37,978 nucleotides of DNA from JAENVU01 sp046598395 (GTDB lineage Bacteria; Actinomycetota; Acidimicrobiia; IMCC26256; JAENVU01). A program made the translations under genes and the position numbers. This document shows, in pieces, positions 1-7,983 of the stretch. Position 1 is the first letter of the stretch, and the number at the start of each line of letters is the position of its first letter. The notes below the pieces were generated by a model that was not told where the DNA came from, made no database searches, and worked only from the letters and a program-made list of their open reading frames with translations. The stretch spans positions 1 to 37,978 of the forward strand of contig JBKJIQ010000041.1 in the NCBI GenBank assembly GCA_046598395.1, in the 5' to 3' direction.

Positions 1-1
1 C

Positions 2-391
2 GAAGCGTTCCATCAGTTCGGCGACCTCGTCGCGGAACTGCTCAAGCTCGCCGCATTGTTGTTGTTCGGGGCGCTCATCTCACCGACGTTCCTCGGCGAG
101 ATCCCGCTGAATGGGTATCTCTTCGCGTTGCTCGCACTCGTGCTCGTCCGACCGGCCGCGCTCGGGGTGGCGCTGTTCCGCAGCCGGCTCGACCGGCGCG
201 AGTGGCTCGCGGCCGCGTGGTTCGGGCCCAAGGGCTTCGCATCCGTGGTCTACGGGCTGCTGATCCTGTCGTCGGGCATCGGCAACGCCGACGAGTTGTT
301 CCATCTCACGGCGCTCGTCATCGTCGTGTCGATCATCGCGCACGGCTCGACTGACGTCCTCGTCGCGCGACGGTTCCGCGAGGAGGGCTGA
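2..391 (+). CDS. Cation/proton antiporter (NhaP/CPA1 type), C-terminal part
   Basis: The reading frame is open from the first complete codon, so the start lies outside the window and only about 129 C-terminal residues are seen. They form three or four hydrophobic segments, with the motif WFGPKGFASVVYGLLIL typical of the C-terminal transmembrane half of CPA1 sodium/proton exchangers, which swap external protons for internal cations at the cytoplasmic membrane. The tail ends in a short basic-acidic stretch (ARRFREEG) with no cytosolic RCK or TrkA-C domain. The family call rests on the GP(K/R)G motif and the membrane pattern. The exact ion cannot be told from this fragment. Confidence 0.75.
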   Translation, partial: EAFHQFGDLVAELLKLAALLLFGALISPTFLGEIPLNGYLFALLALVLVRPAALGVALFRSRLDRREWLAAAWFGPKGFASVVYGLLILSSGIGNADELFHLTALVIVVSIIAHGSTDVLVARRFREEG

Positions 392-431
392 CCGACCGGT
401 GTGGTGATCGTCAGAACGCCCGGGGCTCAGG

Positions 432-1748
432 TCACTGACGAGGTGGGAAGCGGTGCAGGTACTCCTGTTCCAACCATGCGAGGTCGACCGGATCCGGGCC
501 TGCAGTCCGAGCGGCGACGACCACGAGGCGCGCTTGCTCGACCAGGTCGGCGACGACCGCTCGCGGTGGCGCTTCGAGCGAGGTGATGAGGTCGGCGATG
601 CTTTCGACGAGAGTCATGCAGACGGTGGTCATCGATGCGGCCGCGGCTCGGACCTCCCGGTAAGCCAGGGCGATCAGTTCGTGGTGGTCGGCGACGTGGG
701 TGCGGACGAGCCGGCGGTGTCCGTCGGAGAGGTCGGCGTCGGGTGGCGCCGTGCTCAACGCCCGGTGGAGGACCGTGGCCAGGTGCCAGATCGCGTCGCG
801 GGCGGTGGTGGCGTCATTGATGCCGGGTGACAGCGCCTTGAGCGCGACGTCCACGATCTGACGAATCCCGAACGCCTCGTCCTGGCGGATCGTGCGCGAT
901 GCCCCGGTCGAGATCGCGTGGAGCGCTCCGCGTGCGACCATTTCCTCGTCGTCGGGAACGGGCCAGATCGTGCACGCCGGTGCGCCGGCGACGGCATAGC
1001 GGCCGACGGCGGTCTCGAGCCGCACGGTGCTACCCACCGGCGTCACCTTGAGCAGTCCCGTCGGGTCGAGGAACTGAATCCATCCCGACTTCTCGAATCG
1101 GACCGTGAACCCGGGCCCGTCGGGAAGGACATCGGGGAGGGCCAGTACCGACGGTTCGAGCCCCGCAAACACGGCTCGACTCTGGTCGACCGCGGCGAGG
1201 GTTTCGCCTGTGACCGAGTCCAGGATCTCGCTGATACTGATCGCGTGCGCGCTGTGGTTGATGAAGGCGATGATCGCGAGGATGGCAACTATGCCGAGCA
1301 CGAGGCCGACTGTCACCGAAATGTTCGGGATCACCGGACTGCCCTGCTGCTCGAGCGGTGCCCGCACCGAGCGCAGGACGACCAGGCAGTACGCGAATGT
1401 CCCGGCGACGATGCCGATCACGCGCTTGTTGAATTGATCACGGAACAACCCGCCGACCACCCGAGGCGAGAACTGACTCGACGCGAGTTGGATGGTGAGG
1501 ATCGCGACCGAGAACGCGATACCAGCGACGGTGATCGTCGCACCCGCAATGGTCGAGAGCACGGCGCGTGCGCTCTGCACGGTCGACGTAACGCCGAGCG
1601 GGAAGTCCCCGGGTTTGACATCGAGGTGGCCGTCGACCGTGATACCGATTTGGGCCATCACGATGCCGGCGACCACCATGGTCATCGGGACCGCGAACAG
1701 ACTGGCCCGGTACCGCTCGGCGACCTCCTGCAAGCGGTTGGATCTCAC
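432..1748 (-). CDS. DUF2254 family membrane protein
   Basis: A 438-residue protein of a size usual for DUF2254. The N-terminal part carries hydrophobic segments around residues 18-38, 62-92, 108-128 and 143-165. Between segments two and three is the conserved stretch ILTIQLASSQFSPRVVGGLF, the best recognised signature of the family. The remaining 270 residues are soluble and include the motif SPGINDATTARDA near residue 310. The function of DUF2254 proteins is not established. It is convergent with the antiporter gene, with 40 bases between the stops. The start chosen is the ATG just before the charged N-terminus. Confidence 0.85.
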   Translation of the reverse strand: MRSNRLQEVAERYRASLFAVPMTMVVAGIVMAQIGITVDGHLDVKPGDFPLGVTSTVQSARAVLSTIAGATITVAGIAFSVAILTIQLASSQFSPRVVGGLFRDQFNKRVIGIVAGTFAYCLVVLRSVRAPLEQQGSPVIPNISVTVGLVLGIVAILAIIAFINHSAHAISISEILDSVTGETLAAVDQSRAVFAGLEPSVLALPDVLPDGPGFTVRFEKSGWIQFLDPTGLLKVTPVGSTVRLETAVGRYAVAGAPACTIWPVPDDEEMVARGALHAISTGASRTIRQDEAFGIRQIVDVALKALSPGINDATTARDAIWHLATVLHRALSTAPPDADLSDGHRRLVRTHVADHHELIALAYREVRAAAASMTTVCMTLVESIADLITSLEAPPRAVVADLVEQARLVVVAARTAGPDPVDLAWLEQEYLHRFPPRQ

Positions 1749-2128
1749 CTGAAGGTTCTACCCGCCCGGTGGGCCGCCCGAACCGGCATGAGCGATGCGC
1801 TCGCGCGATTGCCGATCATTGCGGCCGTTATTCAACGACAACAGTCGTCCCAAGTTGCCCGCCATCCGTTGGTGGCTCGGCCGCTCTTGGGCCGCGTTCG
1901 ACGCCACGGTGATGCGGCCCGATCACCAAAGGCGGCAAAGATCGTCGTGATCTCGGCCATCTCCTGCGGACGGCGTGTTCACGATCGCACGGATGACGAA
2001 CCGCAGCATGTGGCGTCTTCAGTCGAGACGAGCACCCGAGCGGGGGAGCGTTTCGGTCCGCGGCTAGTCCGCGAAAAGTCCGCAGAATGTCGAAAACTGG
2101 TGCGCGACGCCGACAAGCTTCGAGGGGT

Positions 2129-2255
2129 AAAAGTGCTGGTCAGAGGGGGAGCGAAGAGCAAATTGGCAGGTCACCGAATTGGCCCCGAGCGCACTCATAA
2201 TCCCTCGGTCGAAGGTTCGATCCCTTCCGGCCCCACCAGTGTGACCAGCACTTTT
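2129..2255. repeat. Inverted repeat flanking the tRNA-Met fragment
   Basis: The arm AAAAGTGCTGGTCA at 2129-2142 is perfectly complementary to TGACCAGCACTTTT at 2242-2255 (14 of 14), and further pairing is possible one base beyond a mismatch. The arms lie 99 bases apart and enclose the tRNA fragment. The right arm begins three bases after the CCA end. This could be an integrase arm-type site or the terminal repeat of a small element; no coding capacity is enclosed. Confidence 0.6.
2193..2238 (+). pseudogene. tRNA-Met(CAT) 3' half fragment
   Basis: The sequence reads as the last 46 bases of a tRNA: anticodon loop CTCATAA with anticodon CAT, 3' anticodon strand TCCCT, variable region CGGTC, T stem GAAGG/CCTTC closing a TTCGATC loop, 3' acceptor strand CGGCCCC, discriminator A and encoded CCA. 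The D arm, the 5' acceptor strand and the 5' anticodon strand are missing: the preceding bases GCGCA do not pair with TCCCT, and no GGGGCCG is present. It is therefore not a functional tRNA. A 3' tRNA half ending exactly at CCA is the usual scar left by elements that integrate into tRNA genes. Confidence 0.8.
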
Positions 2256-2380
2256 GCACTTGGCACGACACCACGACTTCGGGCGCAGCCGCACTACCGC
2301 CGCACCGCGGCACCTTGGTTGGGGAGGGCCCGTTGCGGAACCGCATCTGTTTGCAGCTGCGCACTCATGCGGAGGGTTGA

Positions 2381-2872
2381 TCAGAGGTCGACGCTCGTGA
2401 ACTCGTCTCGGTGCGCTCGGACATAAGCGATTCGGCTCTTGTCCGACCATGGGACTCCATTCCATGGAGGACCACCGAGCTCTTGATCGAGAGCGTCGAG
2501 CGCTTCGTAGTCGTTGCTCGAGGCTTCGGCCCGTCCGAGCAGCTGGGCCGACGCCTCGTCGCCGAGTAGTCGGTACCCGGCCATCGCCTCGTCGAGGAAC
2601 TCGTCGTATTCGTTGTCGAAGACTTGCCCCATGCCCCCGTTGCCGATCTCGCACTCGATCATCCGGGTTGCGAAATACATCCGGACACCGGCCGGGTAGG
2701 GGGCGAGATCGGCAGCAGAGACGATCTTGCCGCACAGGGCGAGCCACACGGCGTCGTCGAACTCGTCGTCGGCCATCGGGCTCGCCTCGTCTGTGGCCAT
2801 GACGTCGGCGACCGGCCGTTGGGTTGCCGCTTCGGTGGAGGCAAAGAAGTCTTCAAAGCTGGCGGCGCTCAT
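2381..2872 (-). CDS. DMP19-like (DUF4375) family protein
   Basis: An upstream ATG at 2950 would add 26 residues of low plausibility. The ATG at 2872 is preferred because GAGAGGG lies about seven bases upstream on the coding strand. The resulting 163-residue protein carries the motif RMIECEIGNGGMGQVFDNEY, matching the conserved core (V/I-x-NGG-x-x-Q-x-F-x-N) of DMP19/DUF4375 proteins. In other bacteria such proteins are small, acidic and soluble; their role is poorly known, and the family name comes from a bacterial DNA-mimic protein. This one is strongly acidic (many D and E, runs such as DDEFDDAVW), which fits the family. It stands alone next to a tRNA scar. Confidence 0.7.
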   Translation of the reverse strand: MSAASFEDFFASTEAATQRPVADVMATDEASPMADDEFDDAVWLALCGKIVSAADLAPYPAGVRMYFATRMIECEIGNGGMGQVFDNEYDEFLDEAMAGYRLLGDEASAQLLGRAEASSNDYEALDALDQELGGPPWNGVPWSDKSRIAYVRAHRDEFTSVDL

Positions 2873-3130
2873 CGTTCGCACCCTCTCGTCCGGTTGTAAC
2901 ACGGGTATCGGCTGGACGAGCTTTTGGCTTGAACGGTCGCACGCCTGCATTTGGGCAGAAGGCCGGCTGCGCGCGGAGGCGCCGAGGCCGGCCTAGGCCT
3001 TCGATGCTCCGGCGAGAGGGTGACGCGTCCGTCGTAGCCCCGCGCCGGCCGGTTGACCCCGTCCTCAGCTTTGGTCAGGATATCGACCGATTCGTGCGGT
3101 TCTTCGCATGGGCAGGCCCAGGGGGTACCC

Positions 3131-3913
3131 ATGGCAATCGTCAGCACGTCCCGTCCCGAAACTCGGGGGTGGACTCGTTTCGTCGGCGCTCTTGCTGTGA
3201 CCGCGATCGTTGCCGGAGGCCTGATTCCCGCCACCGCCGCCGGAGCCGATGTTGACCTGGGCCCGGACACCACCAACGTCATGGTGGCAGGATCGACCCT
3301 CTCTGCGACCGTCACCCCCACGATCGGTGGATACAGCGTGGTCGGCGCAGAGTTCTTCCTCGACTTGGTTGACGCCCAAGCCGACGGCAGCGGTACCCCG
3401 ATGACCGTTCTCGGGAACCAGGCGACGGGCACGTTGCCAGCCCTCGTGGTGGGCAGCACCCACACTGTCTCGGTCCACGGCCAGGACAACGCGTTCGGTG
3501 CGTCCGGCGTATGGGGTCCGACGGCGTCGACCACGTTCACGGTGAACGCGACCACGGTCGCCACCGACCTCGGCGACATCAACGTCGCCGTCGCCTCGGA
3601 TGGCGTCTACACCAATGCCTGGACACCGACCGATCCGTGTACGCCGGTCAATCCCTGCAAGACCTTCGCGTCGGTGAAGACCAAGTCCGTCACCACGACG
3701 CTGGGCTTCACACGGTTCTCGGTGACCGTCCCCGCCGGGCATCTCGACTTCGACACCTACATCCCTGGCAACCCGGTCATCCCTGGCAACCCGGTCATCC
3801 CCGGCAACCCGGTGCGGGTCCTGGTCACCACGTTCGTCGCGACCAACGGCTTGAGATACAAGGCGAAGTTGAGCGGGCTCGTCACCACGTTCATCCCGGG
3901 GAACCCGGTCTAG
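3131..3913 (+). CDS. Secreted protein with IPGNPV repeats
   Basis: The ATG at 3131 follows a GGGGG run and gives an N-terminus of about 36 residues with a basic region (RPETRGWTR), a hydrophobic core (FVGALAVTAIVAGGLI) and a likely AxA cleavage after PATAAGA, so export by Sec is expected. The mature part (about 225 residues) is rich in Thr, Val and Gly, with beta-sandwich-like alternation and no domain I recognise. Near residue 211 the hexapeptide IPGNPV occurs three times in tandem, and it recurs as the very last six residues (FIPGNPV-stop). Two Cys in DPCTPVNPCK may form a disulphide. It precedes another secreted protein on the same strand. Function unknown; an extracellular or wall-associated role is inferred. 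Confidence 0.7.
   Translation: MAIVSTSRPETRGWTRFVGALAVTAIVAGGLIPATAAGADVDLGPDTTNVMVAGSTLSATVTPTIGGYSVVGAEFFLDLVDAQADGSGTPMTVLGNQATGTLPALVVGSTHTVSVHGQDNAFGASGVWGPTASTTFTVNATTVATDLGDINVAVASDGVYTNAWTPTDPCTPVNPCKTFASVKTKSVTTTLGFTRFSVTVPAGHLDFDTYIPGNPVIPGNPVIPGNPVRVLVTTFVATNGLRYKAKLSGLVTTFIPGNPV
3761..3814 (+). repeat. 18-bp tandem repeat, three units, coding IPGNPV
   Basis: Units at 3761-3778, 3779-3796 and 3797-3814. The first two are identical (ATCCCTGGCAACCCGGTC) and the third differs at two bases. A fourth, diverged unit (ATCCCGGGGAACCCGGTC) lies at 3893-3910, immediately before the stop codon. In-frame minisatellites like this can change copy number by slippage. Confidence 0.9.
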
Positions 3914-4063
3914 AGGATTCGCCATTGAGCCTCACGTCCGCACAATCCCTCGGAGTTGACGGTCACGGTCCCTGGAACCTCGCGCCGGGGGATCCTGCCG
4001 ACGCTTGATCTCCGGTTCCGGTACCTCGCTGTTGCAGATGAGGCTGGTGTGGCCCCACGATGT

Positions 4064-4099
4064 CGGAACGCTCCGCGGAACGCCCAGCGGAGCGTTCCG
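4064..4099 (+). terminator. GC-rich hairpin between the two secreted-protein genes
   Basis: The arms CGGAACGCTCCGC (4064-4076) and GCGGAGCGTTCCG (4087-4099) are perfectly complementary over 13 bp with a 10-base loop. No T tract follows, so it is either a terminator without a U-run for the upstream gene or a structured 5' leader for the next gene, whose probable start is about 47 bases downstream. Confidence 0.5.
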
Positions 4100-4145
4100 C
4101 GGAACACTGCTCGCAACATGCCGGGCCGTGAGAAGGTCACCGCTA

Positions 4146-6002
4146 ATGCCCCCGGCGTTGACAGATTCGGGCAAACTGTACGAAGCTCCGCCGGTCATGC
4201 GATCGAGGCGGAGGCAGCGGCACGTGCAGGAACTCCATCGCAACGTTCGCGGGGTCGTGATGGCCGTGGTCATCGCGGCGGGGATGGTCGTGGTCCCGCC
4301 GGCCGCGACCGCGGCCACCGTCGGGTCCGTGTCGGCCACACCAACCACGGGGCTCGGATGGCGCACGAACGTGACCGTCACAATCACGAGCGCGCCGGCA
4401 CTCGCAACGCTGCGGATCCTCGAGTGCTACTGGGACATCGAGCCGGACGGTGGGTGCAGCACCATCGGAATGCCCACGACCGACGCGGCCGGTGCGGCGA
4501 CCGCGATCGTTACGACGCTGCGCTCGGTCCATGATGAGGAGGGTGGCGGAGACTGTTGGTCGCCCCGCGCGCTGCGGTGTGAACTCGCAGTGTTTGCTCC
4601 CGACGTTGGATTGATCGGTGAGCGCATCCCCATCACGTTCGACACGTCGACCCCGCCACCACCGCCCCCGTCCGTTGCGGTCACTCCGACGAGTGGTCTT
4701 CCCGCCGAGTCGCTCCTGTCGGTTCACCTCGACGGGCTACTCGCGTTCGGAAGTGTGCAACTGGAGCAATGCACGTCCGAAGTGACGATGCGCTGCCGGA
4801 GCGCCGGCTCGGGCCAAGCCGACGCCCACGGGATGCTCGACGCCGAGCTCGTCGCGACCCGACTGATTGGCGCATTCCCGTTCGACTGCGCGACTGCGCC
4901 CACGCCGTGTTTCGCTCGCGTGTCGAGTGAAGGGCCCAACGTCGAGACCGTCCCGCTGTTCTTTGATCCCACGGCGCCGCTCCCGCCCCGTCCATCCGTC
5001 GATGTGTCGCCCACCGACCACCTCGCTGACGGTCAAACCGTGACGATCTCGGGAAGGGGTTTCACCGCGTCGAACCTGGTGGCGTTCGCGGTGTGTGCCG
5101 CGGACGTGCGTGGCACTGACGATTGCGACACGCAGCATTTCGGGGCGGCGCCCACGGGTATTGGTGGCAGCTTCGCATCCACGCTGAACGTACATTCGGT
5201 GATCATCACGTCCATCGGGCGCACGGTGGATTGTCGGCGCGCGCCGGGTACGTGTGTGCTCGCGGTCGCGACGTTCTCGGATCTCTCACAGACCGCGGTC
5301 GTGCCGCTCACATTTCTGGCAACCGGTCCGGATCCCACACTCACAATCGAAGATGTGACGGTGCCTGAGGGGACCGGAGGATCGGGTCTCGTACCGGTTC
5401 CGGTTCCGATCACATTGTCGGTGCCGAGTGAGAGTCCGGTCGTGGTTGCCGTGTCCGCGCACGATCGTTCGGCGACGAGGGGGCTCGATTACGTGGCTCC
5501 TCTCCCTCTGAGCGCCGTGATCCCGGCGGGTCTCATGCACGGCACTGTGACCGTGTACGTGAACCCGGACGCGCTCGACGAACTCACCGAACGCTTCGTG
5601 CTGACCGTTGATTCCGTTGCGGGCGCGAAGGTGCAGGACGGGACTGGGTCGATCAGAATCACCGACGACGACCCTGCCCCCGATGTCATGGTGGACGACG
5701 CGATCGTGAGTGAAGCCAATGGAACTGCGAGCGTCGCGGTTCGACTCTCCGCTCCGAGTGGGCGCACCGTCACCGTCGACTACAGCACCCATCACGGCTC
5801 CGCTCGAGCCGGTCGCGATTACGTGCGGACGCGCGGTTACGTGATGTTCGCGCCGGGGACAACGGTGCAAACGGTCAGCGTGCCGATCGTGGACGATCGC
5901 ATCCATGAGGGGACGGAAGGGTTCCGCCTGCAGGTCGATGAACCTGATCACGGACGCCTGGCCGATGCCAACGCCACGATCTGGATCGGCGACGACGACT
6001 GA
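4146..6002 (+). CDS. Secreted protein with neocarzinostatin-like and Calx-beta domains
   Basis: The ATG at 4146 has GAGAAGG about ten bases upstream. The ATG at 4197 gives a more conventional signal peptide (RSRRRQRH, then VVMAVVIAAGMVVVPPAATAA) but lacks a good ribosome site, so the start is uncertain by 17 codons. After the signal come three neocarzinostatin-like beta-sandwich units of about 100-110 residues, separated by proline linkers (TPPPPPPSV, APLPPRPSV). The third is the clearest, with SPTDHLADGQTVTISGRGF and the Cys pair in VDCRRAPGTCVLA. Two Calx-beta repeats follow, with EDVTVPEGTGGS, ATRGLDYV, the ITDDDPAP joint and a final IWIGDDD, a usual Calx-beta end. It is probably surface-exposed, calcium-binding through Calx-beta, and structural or adhesive. 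It is not an antibiotic apoprotein in any demonstrable sense. Confidence 0.8.
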   Translation: MPPALTDSGKLYEAPPVMRSRRRQRHVQELHRNVRGVVMAVVIAAGMVVVPPAATAATVGSVSATPTTGLGWRTNVTVTITSAPALATLRILECYWDIEPDGGCSTIGMPTTDAAGAATAIVTTLRSVHDEEGGGDCWSPRALRCELAVFAPDVGLIGERIPITFDTSTPPPPPPSVAVTPTSGLPAESLLSVHLDGLLAFGSVQLEQCTSEVTMRCRSAGSGQADAHGMLDAELVATRLIGAFPFDCATAPTPCFARVSSEGPNVETVPLFFDPTAPLPPRPSVDVSPTDHLADGQTVTISGRGFTASNLVAFAVCAADVRGTDDCDTQHFGAAPTGIGGSFASTLNVHSVIITSIGRTVDCRRAPGTCVLAVATFSDLSQTAVVPLTFLATGPDPTLTIEDVTVPEGTGGSGLVPVPVPITLSVPSESPVVVAVSAHDRSATRGLDYVAPLPLSAVIPAGLMHGTVTVYVNPDALDELTERFVLTVDSVAGAKVQDGTGSIRITDDDPAPDVMVDDAIVSEANGTASVAVRLSAPSGRTVTVDYSTHHGSARAGRDYVRTRGYVMFAPGTTVQTVSVPIVDDRIHEGTEGFRLQVDEPDHGRLADANATIWIGDDD

Positions 6003-6005
6003 CCG

Positions 6006-6788
6006 TTAGAACTCGCGCAGAAGATCGGGCTGCTTGAACGCCGTCCAGCCGCGGTCGCAGTTGAGGACCGCGCCGGTGAGGCTGCGCGACGCGTCGGACG
6101 CGAGGAACACCACCACATCGGCGATCTCGGCCGCATCCTGCAAACCGGTGGCGTGGCCAAGCTCGAACGCGTGTTTCACCGCTTCGTTGCCCCAGATCAT
6201 TTCGTTCATCGGGGTGTCGACGTAGCCCGGGCTGATGGCGTTCACGCGAATGCCGTGCTTGCCGGCGCTCGGCGACATCGACTTCGTCAAGAGCGCAACG
6301 CCACCTTTACTCGCGGCGTACCCGTCGAGCCCTCCGAGCGGAACGTGCGCCATCGACGATGCGGTGTTGATGATCGAACCCCCACCGCACTTCACCATCT
6401 CCGGCACCGCGAAATGACAGCAGTAGAACGTACCGCTCAAGTTGATCGCAATGACCCGATCCCACTCGGCCGGGTCAACATCGGGCGCGAAGCCGTCGCG
6501 TCCGGGCCAGGCCACACCCGCGTTGTTGTGCAGGATGTGCAGCCCGCCGAATCGTTCGACGGTCGCGTGGATCAGATCGCCGCACTCCGGCGCAATGGAC
6601 ACGTCGACGTGGTGCGCGAGTGCATCGCCGCCCGCCGCCGTAATCATCGCGACCGTGGCGGCGGCGCCGGCATCGTCGACGTCTCCGACCATGACCTTCG
6701 CCCCCGCGTGCGCCAGCGCCAGGGCGCTGGCCCGCCCGAGGCCCGATCCGGCGCCCGTGACGACCGCAACCTTGTCCTGAAGTTCCAT
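6006..6788 (-). CDS. Short-chain dehydrogenase/reductase (SDR)
   Basis: The start at 6788 is chosen over 6839 because AGGTGAGGG sits just upstream and the protein then begins MELQDKVAVVTG, the normal SDR opening. The 260 residues contain the NAD(P)-binding TGAGSGLG at 11-18, NNAG at 88-91, catalytic Ser at 144/145 and the YxxxK pair Tyr157/Lys161 (YAASKGG). Asp at the end of the second strand (VGDVDD) favours NAD over NADP. C-terminal ISPGYVDTPM and a late GWTAF are typical of classical SDRs. The substrate cannot be named. It is divergent from an NTF2-like gene with a 49-bp gap, so the two are probably co-regulated. Confidence 0.9.
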   Translation of the reverse strand: MELQDKVAVVTGAGSGLGRASALALAHAGAKVMVGDVDDAGAAATVAMITAAGGDALAHHVDVSIAPECGDLIHATVERFGGLHILHNNAGVAWPGRDGFAPDVDPAEWDRVIAINLSGTFYCCHFAVPEMVKCGGGSIINTASSMAHVPLGGLDGYAASKGGVALLTKSMSPSAGKHGIRVNAISPGYVDTPMNEMIWGNEAVKHAFELGHATGLQDAAEIADVVVFLASDASRSLTGAVLNCDRGWTAFKQPDLLREF

Positions 6789-6837
6789 GGGTCCCTCACC
6801 TCTTCGTCGCAGAGGAACGACGGTAACGTTCGCGCTC

Positions 6838-7260
6838 ATGGAGATGTGGGAACTGGTGGCGCGTGAATCGATTCGCGATACCGAAGCGCGCTACAACCAC
6901 GCCGGTGACCGCGGCCGCTACGACGAGATGATCGCGTGCTTCGCCGACGATGGCGTGCTCGCGATTGTGGGTGGCGAAGACCACCGCGGTCACGCGGCGC
7001 TGCGGTCGTTCTTCGGCGGCGTTGGTGCCGGTGCGCAGCCAGGGTTCACCCACCTGCGGCACTGCATGACGAACCTCCTGATCAACATGGAGTCGCCAGA
7101 GCGGGCGAGCGCGCAGAGCTACTTCCAGGTGATCACCGACATCGGCTTGGATCACTGGGGTCGGTATCGCGATCGTCTGGTTCCCGTTGGCGACCGGTGG
7201 TTGCTGGCGAACCGCAGCGTGAAGACCGACGGCTACGCACCGAACAGCTTTTTCGCCTGA
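6838..7260 (+). CDS. NTF2-like (SnoaL-type) protein
   Basis: A 140-residue single-domain protein starting at ATG 6838 (the upstream ATG at 6787 overlaps the divergent SDR gene). It shows the SnoaL_4-like pattern: a first helix with RDTEARYNHAGDRGRYDEMIACF, then FADDGVLAIVGGEDHRGHAALRSFF, then HLRHCMTNLLINM and a final strand WLLANRSVKTDG. The conserved Asp and His line the cone-shaped pocket in this fold, which houses dehydratases, isomerases and hydroxylase-associated proteins. Paired with an SDR it could act on a steroid- or aromatic-type substrate, but this is inference only. Confidence 0.8.
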   Translation: MEMWELVARESIRDTEARYNHAGDRGRYDEMIACFADDGVLAIVGGEDHRGHAALRSFFGGVGAGAQPGFTHLRHCMTNLLINMESPERASAQSYFQVITDIGLDHWGRYRDRLVPVGDRWLLANRSVKTDGYAPNSFFA

Positions 7261-7266
7261 GCCGCG

Positions 7267-7887
7267 TCAAGCGGGGGGCGCGGGGTCCGAAGCCTCCGTG
7301 ATCGCGGTGGCCCACTCGTCGCAGGTGATCCAGAACAGGGCGGCGGGGAGTTCGCCCCGTTGGTCGTTGGCGGGGATCGTCGCGATGCGATCGAGGCGCA
7401 TACCGAGACGTTCGGCGACGCTGACGGACGCGGCGTTCTCCGCCTGAGGGATCGAACACACCTCCGCGAGCCCGAGTGTGGTGAACGCCTGATCGAGCGC
7501 GCACCGCGCGGCTTCGGTGGCGTAGCCGTTGCCCCACACGTCGGGATCGAACCGCCAACCGACCTCCACCGCGGGGAGTATCGCGGGGAGAAACATCGGC
7601 ACCGAAAGTCCCGCGTACCCGATGACGCGATCGGTGGCCCGTTCGATCACCAGCCAACAGCCGAACCCACAGGTGTCCCAGTGCCGTATCTGGTTTTCGA
7701 GGAACGTCGCCGTTTCGTCACGCGAGAAGGCGCGCCCGTGCGGGAACTGCCAGACCTCCGGCTTCGCGAACACCACTGCGAGCGCGTCCAGATCATCGCG
7801 AGTGAAGCGCCGCAGTTCGAGCCGCTCGGTCGTGGCATCGGGGAGCGGAGCCACGATCGGCGGGTGATGGCCGGCGGGTTCAGGCAT
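7267..7887 (-). CDS. GNAT N-acetyltransferase, RimJ/RimL type
   Basis: 206 residues with the Acetyltransf_3 layout: TERLELRRFTRDDLDAL at the start, a central strand IGYAGLSVP, VEVGWRFDPDVWGNGYATEAA supplying the acetyl-CoA pyrophosphate-binding loop (WGNGYATEA), and ENAASVSVAERLGM near residue 160. Enzymes of this group acetylate the N-terminal amine of ribosomal proteins or small molecules; the acceptor here is unknown. It is convergent with the NTF2-like gene (6 bases between stops). The N-terminal 17 residues before TERLELR are proline-rich and may be shorter in reality. Confidence 0.88.
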   Translation of the reverse strand: MPEPAGHHPPIVAPLPDATTERLELRRFTRDDLDALAVVFAKPEVWQFPHGRAFSRDETATFLENQIRHWDTCGFGCWLVIERATDRVIGYAGLSVPMFLPAILPAVEVGWRFDPDVWGNGYATEAARCALDQAFTTLGLAEVCSIPQAENAASVSVAERLGMRLDRIATIPANDQRGELPAALFWITCDEWATAITEASDPAPPA

Positions 7888-7983
7888 CTCGTCTGCCTAT
7901 CACGCTCACCGTCGGACGCGTGCCGTTCGGGTTGGTCCCGGCGGGTGAGGTCTGGTTGACGGTCCCGACCGCGGCTCCGTACG

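Larger units (their letters stand above)
1749..2380. other. Intergenic region with no intact gene
   Basis: These 632 bases lie upstream of the DUF2254 gene and downstream of the DMP19-like gene. Open frames exist on both strands but none has a recognisable domain or ribosome binding site, and their codon use looks like frame shadow. The recognisable contents are a 3' tRNA-Met fragment and an inverted repeat around it, listed separately. Low coding content beside a tRNA scar suggests an old integration or deletion boundary. Confidence 0.6.

Noticed and set aside
2140..2364. Minus-strand small ORF containing GRKGSNLRPRDYE
   Set aside because: This peptide is the well-known false translation of the complement of a tRNA 3' half; it confirms the tRNA fragment instead of a gene.
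918..2426. Long plus-strand ORF of 502 codons
   Set aside because: It is opposite the DUF2254 gene, has low-complexity Arg/Asp/His composition typical of a high-GC shadow frame, and runs through the tRNA fragment.
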